The position numbers and the translations under genes were made by a program. A model generated the notes under the pieces. The model was not told the DNA's origin. It was given only the letters and a program-made list of their open reading frames with translations, and searched no databases. This document shows, piece by piece, positions 52,118 to 60,639 of a stretch of DNA of 64,000 bases. Origin of the DNA: an uncultured Gemmiger sp. (GTDB lineage Bacteria; Bacillota; Clostridia; Oscillospirales; Ruminococcaceae). Within the stretch, counting starts at the first letter, position 1. Each line of letters begins with the position of its first letter. Where the stretch lies: NCBI GenBank assembly GCA_944388145.1, contig CALXHQ010000008.1, forward strand, positions 46,184 to 110,183, in the 5' to 3' direction.

Positions 52118-54727
52118 TCAGGGCCCGGTCAAAAATTCCCGGATCTCGGCGTCCACCGCCTTGACCTCCTCGTGAAAGGCCCGGGCGGACACCCGCAGCG
52201 CGCCGTTGCCCAGGATGATCAGCTGCTCGGCGCCGTCGGAGGTGACCACCCGGGTGCGGTACTGCCGGGCAATCTCGTGGGTGGCCTTCTCGATATACAT
52301 ATCGGCGGTCTCGGCCTCCTTGGTGTAGACCACATACAGGTTGTGGTACTGCTCCACCTCCCGTGCGCCGCCCTTGACCTTGTAGGCGTCGAACACCAAG
52401 ATCGGCACGCAGCGCCGGTACCCGGCGTAGTTGCACAGAATGTCCATCAGCCTGCGGCGGGCGGCGTCCAGGTTGTCGGCAGCGATCGCCTTCAGCTCCT
52501 CCCAGGCAAAAATCACATTGTACCCGTCCACCAGCAGATGCTCCGGCCCATCCGGCAGGGGGGCGGCCGGGGTGCGGGGCGCGGCCGGCTCCGCCGGGCG
52601 CTTTTTCACCGGGCGCATCGCCTTCAGGGGATCCCGGCGGATGGGGCCGTAGGTGCGCTCAAAGATGGCCATCAGCTCCTTGTCCTCGGCCAGGGTGCCC
52701 CGGTAGGCCGCCGCGCGGGCGGCCCGGCTGCCGGGGGCGGCGGCCTCGGGCTCCCCGGCGCTGCGGGCCATCCGCTCGTCCCGGGCCAGCACGCTGGGCA
52801 GGTGGGCGTGGCTGGGCACCTGGTCCCAGGGCACCAGGTATCCGGCGCCGTGGCTGCAAAAGACTGAGTCGGCGGTATTGTCGGTGTCGGCGTCAATGTC
52901 ATAGGCCGCGGCGGCCACCACCTCGTCGGTGTTGTGGCAGGGGGCGTAGCCGGCGGGCAGGCAGGCAAGCTGCCCCCGGCCCCGGGTGTAGGCGGCCACC
53001 TCCCGGGCATAGCCCCGCAGGCAGGCCACCGGCGCTTTGCCGGTCAGCACCGCGTCCTCCCCCTCGGTCAGGGGCGGGTCAAACTCGGCGTTCAGGCGGG
53101 GCATATCGGCCAGCGCCCGGCCAACTGCCTCCTGCGGCAGCCGCAGCGTGAACTGGTACCAGGGCTCCAGCAGAACACAGCCGCCCGCTGCCCGGGCGGT
53201 GCGCAGGCCCTGCCGTACCGCCCGGTAGGTGGCCTGGCGGAAATCCCCGCCCTCGGTGTGCTTGGGGTGGGCGCGGCCGGCGGCCAGCGTGATCTTCACA
53301 TCAGTCAGGGGCGCGCCGGTCAGCGGGCCGATGTGGGTCTTTTCGGCCAGATGGGTCAGGATCAGCCGCTGCCAGTTGGCGGCCAGGTCATCCTCCCGGC
53401 AGGCGGTATCCAGCGTGATGCCGCTGCCCCGGGGGCCGGGCTCCAGCAGCAGATGCACCTCGGCATAGTGGCGCAGCGGCTCGTAGTGGCCGATGCCCTC
53501 CACCCGGGTGCTGATCGTCTCCTTGTACAAAATGCCGCCCTCGTCAAAGGTGACTTTCAGCCCGTAGCGGCGGTCCAGCAGGCTCTGCAAAATTTCCAGC
53601 TGAACCTCCCCCATCAGCTGCAAATGCACCTCGCCCAGGCGCTCGTCCCACACCACATGCAAAAGCGGGTCCTCCTGTTCCAGCTCCCGCAGCTGGCGCA
53701 GGGCAGTGTGCACATCGCAGCCCTCAGGCAGCAGCACCCGGTAGCGCAGCACCGGTTCCAGCGCGGGGGCGGCGGCGTCCGGCTCAAAGCCCAGCCCCTC
53801 GCCGGGGTAGGTGTCCGCCAGGCCGGTGACGGCGCAGACAGTGCCGGGCAGCGCGCTGCCGATCAGCTGGAATTTTGCCCCCGAGTACAGCCGCAGCTGG
53901 TCGGCCTTGCCCTGCCAGCTTTTTCTGGCGTCGGGGCGGGCGGTCAGCTCGGCCTTGACCTTCAGTTCGCCGCCGGTGACCTTCAGCCAGGTCAGGCGGG
54001 CGCCGGTGTCGTCCCGGGTTACCTTGAAGATGCGGGCGCCGAACTCCTGCCGCGCCGGCAACGGCAGCGTCAGCCGGTCCAGCGCGTCCAGCAGGGCGTC
54101 CACGCCATCCAGCTTGAGCGCCGCGCCGAAAAACACCGGGAACATCTGCCGCCGGGCGATGGCGGCTGCCAGCTGGGCGTCGGTGGGCGTTTTGCCGGCG
54201 GTGACGGTTTCCAGAAGTTCCTCATTGCAAAGGGCCAGGTCATCCATGCCGGCCGGGTCGCTCAGATCCACGCAGCCGGACCCAAACCGGCGGCGCAGCT
54301 CGCCCAGGCGCAGCGCCCGGTCGGCGCCGGCCAGGTCCATCTTGTTCACAAAGACAAACACCGGCACCCGGTAGCGCTCCAGCAGCCGCCAGAGCGTCTC
54401 GGTGTGGCTCTGGATGCCGTCGGTGCCGCTGACCACCAGGATGGCGTAGTCCAGCACCTGCAAAGCCCGCTCCGCCTCGGCGGAAAAATCCACGTGGCCG
54501 GGGGTGTCCAGCAGGGTCAGCTCAGCCCCGGGCAGCTTGAGCAGCGCCTGCTTGGAAAAAATGGTGATGCCCCGGGCGCGTTCCAGCGCGTCGGTATCCA
54601 GAAAGGCGTCCCGGTGGTCCACCCGCCCCAGTTTGCGCAGCACCCCCGCGCGGTAAAGCATCGCCTCGCTCAAGGTGGTTTTGCCCGAGTCCACATGGGC
54701 CAATATGCCAATGACCAGCCGTTTCAT
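52118..54727 (-). CDS. TetM-like ribosomal GTPase fused to a Rae1/YacP-type NYN nuclease domain
   Basis: 869 residues. Residues 1 to about 640 match the full length of Tet(M)-type ribosomal protection proteins: AHVDSGKTT, DTPGHVDF and NKMD G-motifs, then EF-G-like domains II-V. A charged Pro/Ala-rich linker (about 640-728) leads to a complete YacP/NYN domain (about 730-869) with LLVDGYNVIFAW (D734), VFDAYKVKG (D780), TKEAETADMYIEK and VVTSDGAEQ (D831), the acidic residues of the nuclease site. In B. subtilis the stand-alone homologue Rae1 cuts mRNA in the ribosomal A site. The fusion suggests a factor that enters the A site and cuts mRNA, perhaps during drug stalling. GGAAGGA precedes ATG 54727. 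Confidence 0.9.
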   Translation of the reverse strand: MKRLVIGILAHVDSGKTTLSEAMLYRAGVLRKLGRVDHRDAFLDTDALERARGITIFSKQALLKLPGAELTLLDTPGHVDFSAEAERALQVLDYAILVVSGTDGIQSHTETLWRLLERYRVPVFVFVNKMDLAGADRALRLGELRRRFGSGCVDLSDPAGMDDLALCNEELLETVTAGKTPTDAQLAAAIARRQMFPVFFGAALKLDGVDALLDALDRLTLPLPARQEFGARIFKVTRDDTGARLTWLKVTGGELKVKAELTARPDARKSWQGKADQLRLYSGAKFQLIGSALPGTVCAVTGLADTYPGEGLGFEPDAAAPALEPVLRYRVLLPEGCDVHTALRQLRELEQEDPLLHVVWDERLGEVHLQLMGEVQLEILQSLLDRRYGLKVTFDEGGILYKETISTRVEGIGHYEPLRHYAEVHLLLEPGPRGSGITLDTACREDDLAANWQRLILTHLAEKTHIGPLTGAPLTDVKITLAAGRAHPKHTEGGDFRQATYRAVRQGLRTARAAGGCVLLEPWYQFTLRLPQEAVGRALADMPRLNAEFDPPLTEGEDAVLTGKAPVACLRGYAREVAAYTRGRGQLACLPAGYAPCHNTDEVVAAAAYDIDADTDNTADSVFCSHGAGYLVPWDQVPSHAHLPSVLARDERMARSAGEPEAAAPGSRAARAAAYRGTLAEDKELMAIFERTYGPIRRDPLKAMRPVKKRPAEPAAPRTPAAPLPDGPEHLLVDGYNVIFAWEELKAIAADNLDAARRRLMDILCNYAGYRRCVPILVFDAYKVKGGAREVEQYHNLYVVYTKEAETADMYIEKATHEIARQYRTRVVTSDGAEQLIILGNGALRVSARAFHEEVKAVDAEIREFLTGP

Positions 54728-54768
54728 CTGTGTTTGTCCTTCCTGTATCAATGAAAAATCCAGCTTTT

Positions 54769-54797
54769 ATTATACCGCAGGGCGACAGCCTTGTACA
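54769..54797 (-). promoter_or_regulatory. Promoter of the GTPase-nuclease gene
   Basis: Minus strand: TGTACA (54797-54792), a 17-base spacer, then TATAAT (54774-54769). The leader is only about 35 bases, so no long attenuator precedes the gene. Confidence 0.55.
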
Positions 54798-54831
54798 GCG
54801 CTGCCCCTTGCCGCACCGCCGGCATACAAAG

Positions 54832-54873
54832 CCGCCCCGCAAAGGCGTCAAACTGCCTTTGCGGGGCGGTTTT
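54832..54873. terminator. Terminator after the YoaK-type gene
   Basis: CCGCCCCGCAAAGGC (54832-54846) pairs with its complement (54855-54869); AAA flanks one side and TTTT the other. Confidence 0.8.
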
Positions 54874-54880
54874 GGTGCAG

Positions 54881-55621
54881 TCAGTCTGCCTGGCTGCGGG
54901 CCGAGATATCCCACACCCACAGCGCCAGCAGCAGGCCGGCGCACACAAACATCTGCCAGGTGCCCAGCCACTCCAGCGTAAAGACGCTGAAAGCCACCCC
55001 CAGCAAAAACAGCAGGGTGACCGCCACGTAGGTCAGGCTGATGCGCAGCTCCCGACGGGACTCGGCAGCGGCATCGGCGGTGCGGGCGTGGCGCAGCCGC
55101 CGCCAGATCAGGGCGTGGATGGTCATCTGGCGGAAGTTGTTGGTACAAAACACCGTGGACACCGGCACGCCGTGCAGCGCCGTGAAGCTGTTGTACTGCA
55201 GGGCCAACCCAAAGAACACCGGCCACAGGTACAGCGCAAAGGAGATGCCGGTGACGGCTTGATAGGGCAAAAGCCCCTGCACCACAAAGCAGCAGACCTC
55301 CACCAGCAGGCTGATGCGCTGCCAGCGTCGGGCGCTGCCGCCGCACAGGCGCACCGGCAAAATGACGGTGAGGGCGATGCCCAGAATGTACAATCCCAGG
55401 CCCCCCAGCCGGCAGAGCACATCAACCCAGGCACCCGCATGAAGGTCGGTGATCAGGCTGATCATGTTGCCGGTCTCGGCGTTGGCAAAGACATGGCCGC
55501 AGTAAACGCTGCCAAAGCCGCCGGCAATGCCGCCACTGAAGGCCAGCAGCGCAAAACAGACTTCCTCCCGCCGGGAGGACAGCGAGTGCAGGGCGGTGTG
55601 GGGCAGGGTGTGCAGATTCAT
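54881..55621 (-). CDS. YoaK/DUF1275 membrane protein
   Basis: 246 residues with six or seven helices. GGIAGGFGSVYCGHVFANAETGN and the later VSTVFCTNNFRQM segment are the family hallmarks. Function unproven; the family is widespread and often annotated as a small-molecule permease. ATG 55621 follows GAGGGGA; the in-frame extension to 55690 is rejected because it covers the promoter. Confidence 0.85.
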   Translation of the reverse strand: MNLHTLPHTALHSLSSRREEVCFALLAFSGGIAGGFGSVYCGHVFANAETGNMISLITDLHAGAWVDVLCRLGGLGLYILGIALTVILPVRLCGGSARRWQRISLLVEVCCFVVQGLLPYQAVTGISFALYLWPVFFGLALQYNSFTALHGVPVSTVFCTNNFRQMTIHALIWRRLRHARTADAAAESRRELRISLTYVAVTLLFLLGVAFSVFTLEWLGTWQMFVCAGLLLALWVWDISARSQAD

Positions 55622-55677
55622 GGATGGTCCCCTCTCATGGTTACAGGTATCGGTAAGGCCGGAAAATTCCTTCGCCC

Positions 55678-55706
55678 AGTATACGCCCACACCGCAGAAT
55701 TGTCAA
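55678..55706 (-). promoter_or_regulatory. Promoter of the YoaK-type gene
   Basis: Minus strand: a perfect TTGACA (55706-55701), a 17-base spacer, then TATACT (55683-55678). Confidence 0.75.
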
Positions 55707-55734
55707 AGATTCGATGAAATGTTTGGCTGATATG

Positions 55735-55771
55735 CACAAAAATCGGGCCTGCACCGTGGGGTGCAGGCCCG
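55735..55771 (-). terminator. Terminator of the MarR-ABC exporter operon
   Basis: CGGGCCTGCACC (55744-55755) pairs with GGTGCAGGCCCG (55760-55771); on the minus strand ATTTTTG follows. Confidence 0.85.
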
Positions 55772-55801
55772 TGGTTGGTTTCACAGTCGCCGGGCAGCGG
55801 G

Positions 55802-57613
55802 TCAGGCCGTTACATCCTCAAATTGGCTGTTGTACAGCTCGGCGTAGAAGCCGCCCCTGGCCAGCAGCTCCTCGTGCCTGCCCTGCTCCACAATGTCGCC
55901 GTCCCGCATGACCAGGATGGTGTCGGCATCCCGGATGGTGGACAGCCGGTGGGCGATGACAAAGCTGGTACGGCCCCGCATCAGGGTGTCCATGGCAGTC
56001 TGGATGCGCTGCTCGGTGCGGGTATCCACCGAGCTGGTGGCCTCGTCCAGGATCAGGATCTTGTTATCGGCCAGGATAGCCCGGGCAATGGTCAGAAGCT
56101 GTTTCTGGCCCTGGCTGACGTTGGAGGCATCCTCATTCAGCTCCATCTGGTAGCCGCCGGGCAGAGTGCGGATAAAGTGGTCGGCGCCCGCCGCCTTGGC
56201 CGCGGCGATGACCTCCTCATCGGTGGCATCCAGCCGGCCGTAGCGGATGTTCTCCATGATGGTGCCCTGGAACAGCCAGGTATCCTGCAACACCATGCCA
56301 AAGCCCTCCCGCAGGTCGGTGCGGTCAAAGTCACGCACGTTGTGGCCGCTCAGGGTGATGGAGCCGCTGTTCACATCGTAAAAGCGCATCAGCAGCTTGA
56401 CCATGGTGGTCTTGCCGGCACCGGTGGGGCCGACGATGGCCACCTTCTGGCCCGGCTCCACATGGCAGCTGAAATCGTGGATGATGACCTTGTCCGGGTT
56501 GTAGCCGAACCGCACATGGGTAAAGTCCACATGGCCGTCGATGACGCTGGAATCCACCCGGCGGGCGGGGTCGGCCTTTTGGTCCTCCTCCGGCTCAGCC
56601 AGGAACTCAAACACACGCTCGGCTGCGGCGGCCATGCTTTGCAGCATGTTGGACACCTGTGCCAGCTGCTGGATGGGCTGGGTGAAGTTTTTGACATACT
56701 GGATAAAGGCCTGGATCTCGCCGATGTTGATGACGCCGCGGGCGGCAAGGATGCTGCCCACCACGGCCACCGCCACATAGCCCAGGTTGCCCACAAAGTT
56801 CATCACCGGCATCATCAGGCCGGAGAGGAACTGGCTTTTCCAGGCAGACTCATACAGTTTGCCGTTGGCCTTGCTGAACTCCGCCAGGACGGCCTGTTCC
56901 CGGTTGAAGGCCTTGACCACGTTGTGGCCGGAGTAGACCTCCTCCACCTGGCCGTTCACGTCGCCCAGGTATTTCTGCTGGGCGCGGAAGTATTTCTGGC
57001 TGAAGCGCACCACCAACAGCACCAGAAAGACAGAGACGGGCAGGATCAAGATGGCGATCAGCGTCATGGCCGGGCTGATGGACAGCATCATGATCAGCAC
57101 GCCCACCAGGGTGGTGATGCTGGTGATCAGGGTGGTGATGCTCTGGTTCAGGCTCTGGCCCAGGGTGTCCACATCGTTGGTGATGCGGCTGAGCACCTCG
57201 CCCACGGTGCGCTTTTCAAAGTAGGCCAGGGGCAGGCGGTTGATCTTTTCACTGATCTGGCGGCGCAGGTCGTAGCACAGCCGCTGGGACACGCCGCTCA
57301 TCAGCCAGCCCTGAGTGAAGCTGAACCCGGCCGACAGCAGATACATGCCCAGCAACAGCAGCAGCACCTTGCCGATATAGGCAAAGTCGATGCCGCCGGT
57401 ACCGGTGATCATGGCCAGCCAGCCGGTGGCCAGGGCGTTGGTTGCCTGGGCCAGAATCTTCGGCCCGGCAATGTTGAAGATGGTGGACAGCGCGGCAAAC
57501 ACCAGCACCGCGAAGAATGCGGCCCGGAACTTGCCCATGGTACCCAGCAACCGGCGCAGGGTGCCGGTCAGGTCCTTGGGCTTTTCCACAGGTCCTCTGC
57601 GTACGGGGGGCAT
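55802..57613 (-). CDS. ABC exporter subunit (membrane and ATPase domains fused), second half
   Basis: 603 residues: six helices (about 35-320) and a C-terminal ATPase with GPTGAGKTT, VSQGQKQLLTIARAI and ILILDEATSSVDTRTE. It pairs with the neighbouring half to form a heterodimeric exporter of the LmrCD/YheIH type, which moves drugs or lipids out. AAAGGAGGCG precedes the ATG, which overlaps the upstream stop by one base (TAATG). Confidence 0.92.
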   Translation of the reverse strand: MPPVRRGPVEKPKDLTGTLRRLLGTMGKFRAAFFAVLVFAALSTIFNIAGPKILAQATNALATGWLAMITGTGGIDFAYIGKVLLLLLGMYLLSAGFSFTQGWLMSGVSQRLCYDLRRQISEKINRLPLAYFEKRTVGEVLSRITNDVDTLGQSLNQSITTLITSITTLVGVLIMMLSISPAMTLIAILILPVSVFLVLLVVRFSQKYFRAQQKYLGDVNGQVEEVYSGHNVVKAFNREQAVLAEFSKANGKLYESAWKSQFLSGLMMPVMNFVGNLGYVAVAVVGSILAARGVINIGEIQAFIQYVKNFTQPIQQLAQVSNMLQSMAAAAERVFEFLAEPEEDQKADPARRVDSSVIDGHVDFTHVRFGYNPDKVIIHDFSCHVEPGQKVAIVGPTGAGKTTMVKLLMRFYDVNSGSITLSGHNVRDFDRTDLREGFGMVLQDTWLFQGTIMENIRYGRLDATDEEVIAAAKAAGADHFIRTLPGGYQMELNEDASNVSQGQKQLLTIARAILADNKILILDEATSSVDTRTEQRIQTAMDTLMRGRTSFVIAHRLSTIRDADTILVMRDGDIVEQGRHEELLARGGFYAELYNSQFEDVTA

Positions 57614-59838
57614 TACGCCTCGCCTCCTTTCAGGGGTACGTTGGCCTTGGCCAGATCCTTCTCACTCAGCTGGCTTTTGGCGATTTCACGGTATTCGGGG
57701 CAGGTGGCCAGCAGGTCGGCATGGCGGCCCCGGCCGACGATGCGGCCCTCGTCCAGTACCAGGATCTGGTCGGCATGCAGCACGGTGGAAATGCGCTGCG
57801 CCACAATGATGACGGTGGCGTCGCCGGTCTTTTCCTTCAAGGCGCGGCGCAGCGTCACGTCGGTTTTGTAATCCAGCGCCGAGAAACTGTCGTCAAACAG
57901 GTAGACCTTCGGCTTTTTGGCGATGGCCCGGGCGATGGAAAGCCGCTGTTTCTGCCCGCCCGAGACGTTGGTGCCGCCCTGGGCGATGGGGCTTTGATAC
58001 CCCTGGGGCTTGGCCGAGATAAACTCGGTGGCCTGGGCGATCTGCGCCGCCTGTTCCATGTCGGCGTCGGTGATCTGGTCGCCGCCGAACTTCAGGTTGG
58101 ACTCGATGGTGCCGGAGAACAGCACCCCCTTCTGGGGCACATAGCCCAGCTGGGCCCGCAGCGTCTGCTGGGGCATTTCCCGCAGGTCCACACCGTCCAG
58201 CGTGATCTTGCCGCCGGTCACATCATAAAAGCGGGGAATCAGGTTGAGCAGGGTGGACTTGCCGCAGCCGGTGGAGCCGATAATGGCGGTGGTCTGGCCC
58301 GGCTCGGCGGTGAAGGTGATATCCTCCAGGGCGTTGGTATCGGCGCCGGGGAAGTGGAAGTTTACATGGTCAAACTGCACAACGCCGCGCCACTGCTTTT
58401 TGTCCAGATCGGCGGGCAGACGGGCCGGGTCCTCGATGACCGGCTCGGTGCGCAGCACCTCCTCGATGCGGTCGGCAGCCACGCCGGCACGGGGCAGCAT
58501 TATGGAGATGGCCGTCAGCATCAAAAAGGACATGACGATCTGCATGGTGTAGGTGATAAAGGCGATCAGGTCGCCCACCTGCATGCCGTTTGTGGCCATG
58601 GCGTGCCCGCCAAACCAGACGATCAGCAGGCTGATGCCGTTCATGATCAGTGTCATGGCCGGCATCATGAAGGTCATGGTCCGGTTGGTGAACAGCTGGG
58701 TCTTCATCAGGGCGGTGTTGGCGGCGTCAAAGCGCTGCTCCTCAAACTTCTCGCGGCTGAAGGCGCGGATGGGCATGATGCCGGTCAAAATCTCGCGGCT
58801 GACCAGGTTCAGCCGGTCCACCAGCTTCTGCATGATCTTGAACTTGGGCATGGCCACCTGCATCAGCACAAACACCAGGCACAGCAGCAGCGCGACCGCC
58901 AGCACGATGATCCAGGACAGGCCGGTCTGGGTGCCCGCCACCCGGATGATGCCGCCGATGCCCAAAATCGGCGCGTAGATAACGATGCGCAGCAGCATCA
59001 CCGCGGTCATCTGCACCTGCTGGATATCATTGGTGGTGCGGGTGATGAGGGAGGCGGTGGAAAAGCGGTCGGTCTCGGCGTTGGAGAAGCTCATCACCTT
59101 GCCAAACACCTGCCCGCGCAGGTCCTGGCCGATGGCGGCCGACACCCGCGACGCCAAAAAGCCCACCGAGATGGCCGCGGCGGCCATCAGCAGGCTGACC
59201 AGCAGCATCTCGCCGCCGGTCAGCAGCAGGTAATGCATCTGGACGCTGTCCGCCACGCCCTGGGCCTGGTATTCCAGCCGGACAAACTGCACCGCCTGGC
59301 TGGACAGGGTGCTGGCGGTGGTGGGGTTGTCCTCGCTGCCGGCAGCCATCTGTGCCAGCAGGGCTGCGCCGTCAAACTGCGGTACGGCGGCTGCCCGGGT
59401 GATGGCGGCTGCCGCGGTGTCCAGGTCCTGGGGCTCCGGCAGGGCGGTTTCCAACCCCTGGCGCTCGGCGGACTGGCCGGCGGCCACCATGTACAGCGCC
59501 ACATCCGGCAGGGTCAGGGCGTCGGCCAGGTCGGTGCGGTCGGTTTCGGTCAGGGTATCGCTCAGGGTACGGACGCCGTCGCTGTCGGCGGGGCCGTAGG
59601 CGGCGTCCAGGCGGGCGGCGGTGTCGCTGTCCACCAGGGCGGACAGTGCCGCCAGCGTGTCAGATCGAACGGTGTCAGGCAGGGCGCTGTTTACGCCGCC
59701 CTGCTGGATACCCACGTCCACAATGTTGGAGGTGTATCCGGGCAGGGCCAGGTCGCAGCTGGCCTGTACCAGCAGCAGTGCCACCACCGCCAGGATGGTG
59801 ACCCAGTGCTTGAGAAGATGTCGGAAAATGTTCAGCAT
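57613..59838 (-). CDS. ABC exporter subunit, first half, with large external insert
   Basis: 741 residues. An extracellular insertion of about 160 residues (about 45-205, rich in Asp, Ala and Thr) sits between TM1 and TM2; the ATPase has GSTGCGKST, VSGGQKQRLSIARAI and a degenerate Walker B end VYLFDDSFSALD, with Asp in place of the catalytic Glu. That marks the inactive site of a heterodimer. AAGGAGG precedes the start, which overlaps the marR-like stop by seven bases. Confidence 0.92.
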   Translation of the reverse strand: MLNIFRHLLKHWVTILAVVALLLVQASCDLALPGYTSNIVDVGIQQGGVNSALPDTVRSDTLAALSALVDSDTAARLDAAYGPADSDGVRTLSDTLTETDRTDLADALTLPDVALYMVAAGQSAERQGLETALPEPQDLDTAAAAITRAAAVPQFDGAALLAQMAAGSEDNPTTASTLSSQAVQFVRLEYQAQGVADSVQMHYLLLTGGEMLLVSLLMAAAAISVGFLASRVSAAIGQDLRGQVFGKVMSFSNAETDRFSTASLITRTTNDIQQVQMTAVMLLRIVIYAPILGIGGIIRVAGTQTGLSWIIVLAVALLLCLVFVLMQVAMPKFKIMQKLVDRLNLVSREILTGIMPIRAFSREKFEEQRFDAANTALMKTQLFTNRTMTFMMPAMTLIMNGISLLIVWFGGHAMATNGMQVGDLIAFITYTMQIVMSFLMLTAISIMLPRAGVAADRIEEVLRTEPVIEDPARLPADLDKKQWRGVVQFDHVNFHFPGADTNALEDITFTAEPGQTTAIIGSTGCGKSTLLNLIPRFYDVTGGKITLDGVDLREMPQQTLRAQLGYVPQKGVLFSGTIESNLKFGGDQITDADMEQAAQIAQATEFISAKPQGYQSPIAQGGTNVSGGQKQRLSIARAIAKKPKVYLFDDSFSALDYKTDVTLRRALKEKTGDATVIIVAQRISTVLHADQILVLDEGRIVGRGRHADLLATCPEYREIAKSQLSEKDLAKANVPLKGGEA

Positions 59839-60356
59839 GAGGGCAGTTCCTCCTTATGGTCGGCAGGGGAGGGCGGATCGGCGTCGGCCGGCCCGGCGGG
59901 GTGGGACAGCTCGGCCCGCATGGCGCTGTCCCAGCAGCGCCATGCGGCCAGCAGGGCGGCAAATTCAGCCTCGCCCATGCGGCGGATGACCCGGGACATA
60001 TAGTCCCGCAGCAGCGCCTCGGCCTGGGCGCGGGCAGCCTCCCCGGCCGGAGTCAGCCGCACCAGCGCCCGGCGGCGGTCATCTGGGTCAGAGGCGCGCT
60101 CAGCCAGGCCGGCGTCCTCCAGCTGGCGCAGCGACCGGGAAACTGCCGCCGGCAATACCCGGGTCTGCTCCGCCAGGGCCGAAACCGGGATTGCGTCCCC
60201 GTCTTCCCGTTGGGCAATGGCATAATGCAGCCGTTCCAGCATGAAAAACTGCCCCTTGGGGCAGCAAAATTCCACCTGGCGGATGGAGCTTTGCACGGTT
60301 TTTCGCAGCTGCCACAGCAGCTGGAACAGCTCGCCGATGGCTTGGCCCTGTTCCAT
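59832..60356 (-). CDS. MarR-family regulator
   Basis: 174 residues. The winged helix is IPVSALAEQTRVLPAAVSRSL (recognition helix) with the wing ERASDPDDRRRALVRLT. It should repress its own operon with the two ABC genes, responding to an exported compound. Two tandem TTAAC-N4-GTTAA repeats lie just upstream. GAGGAAGG precedes the start. Confidence 0.9.
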   Translation of the reverse strand: MEQGQAIGELFQLLWQLRKTVQSSIRQVEFCCPKGQFFMLERLHYAIAQREDGDAIPVSALAEQTRVLPAAVSRSLRQLEDAGLAERASDPDDRRRALVRLTPAGEAARAQAEALLRDYMSRVIRRMGEAEFAALLAAWRCWDSAMRAELSHPAGPADADPPSPADHKEELPSC

Positions 60357-60402
60357 GGTGCATCCCGCCTTCCTCTAAAAAGTACAAAATGGGGCCTTCG
60401 CC

Positions 60403-60440
60403 AATGCTTAACCAATGTTATTTAACGTGTGTTAAGCATT
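60403..60440 (-). promoter_or_regulatory. Twin MarR operators
   Basis: TTAAC-CAAT-GTTAT (60408-60421) and TTAAC-GTGT-GTTAA (60422-60435) abut each other. They sit inside a larger 10-bp inverted repeat AATGCTTAAC (60403-60412) and GTTAAGCATT (60431-60440). A TTGCAA at 60447-60442 on the minus strand could be the -35, so binding would block transcription. Confidence 0.75.
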
Positions 60441-60543
60441 TGCAAAAATATCATACTCCCACCGCCGCCGGGATGCAAGGGGAGGGCGCAAGATTTTACG
60501 CATTGTTCACAAAATGCGGCGGGGCAGCCGCGGCCTGCCGACT

Positions 60544-60570
60544 AAAAAGGGCCGCCCGGCGGGGCGGCCC
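60544..60570 (-). terminator. Terminator of the two-component operon
   Basis: GGGCCGCCC (60549-60557) pairs with GGGCGGCCC (60562-60570); TTTTT follows on the minus strand. Confidence 0.8.
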
Positions 60571-60639
60571 GAATCTGTGCGGTTATGGCTATGGGGTTAC
60601 GGCAAATGCCGTGGCGCAGAGCGGCCGGAAAGGGTGCGC

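Noticed and set aside
57517-60003. 828-residue plus-strand frame opposite the first ABC exporter gene
   Set aside because: Shadow; the minus strand has intact ABC motifs and coupled starts.
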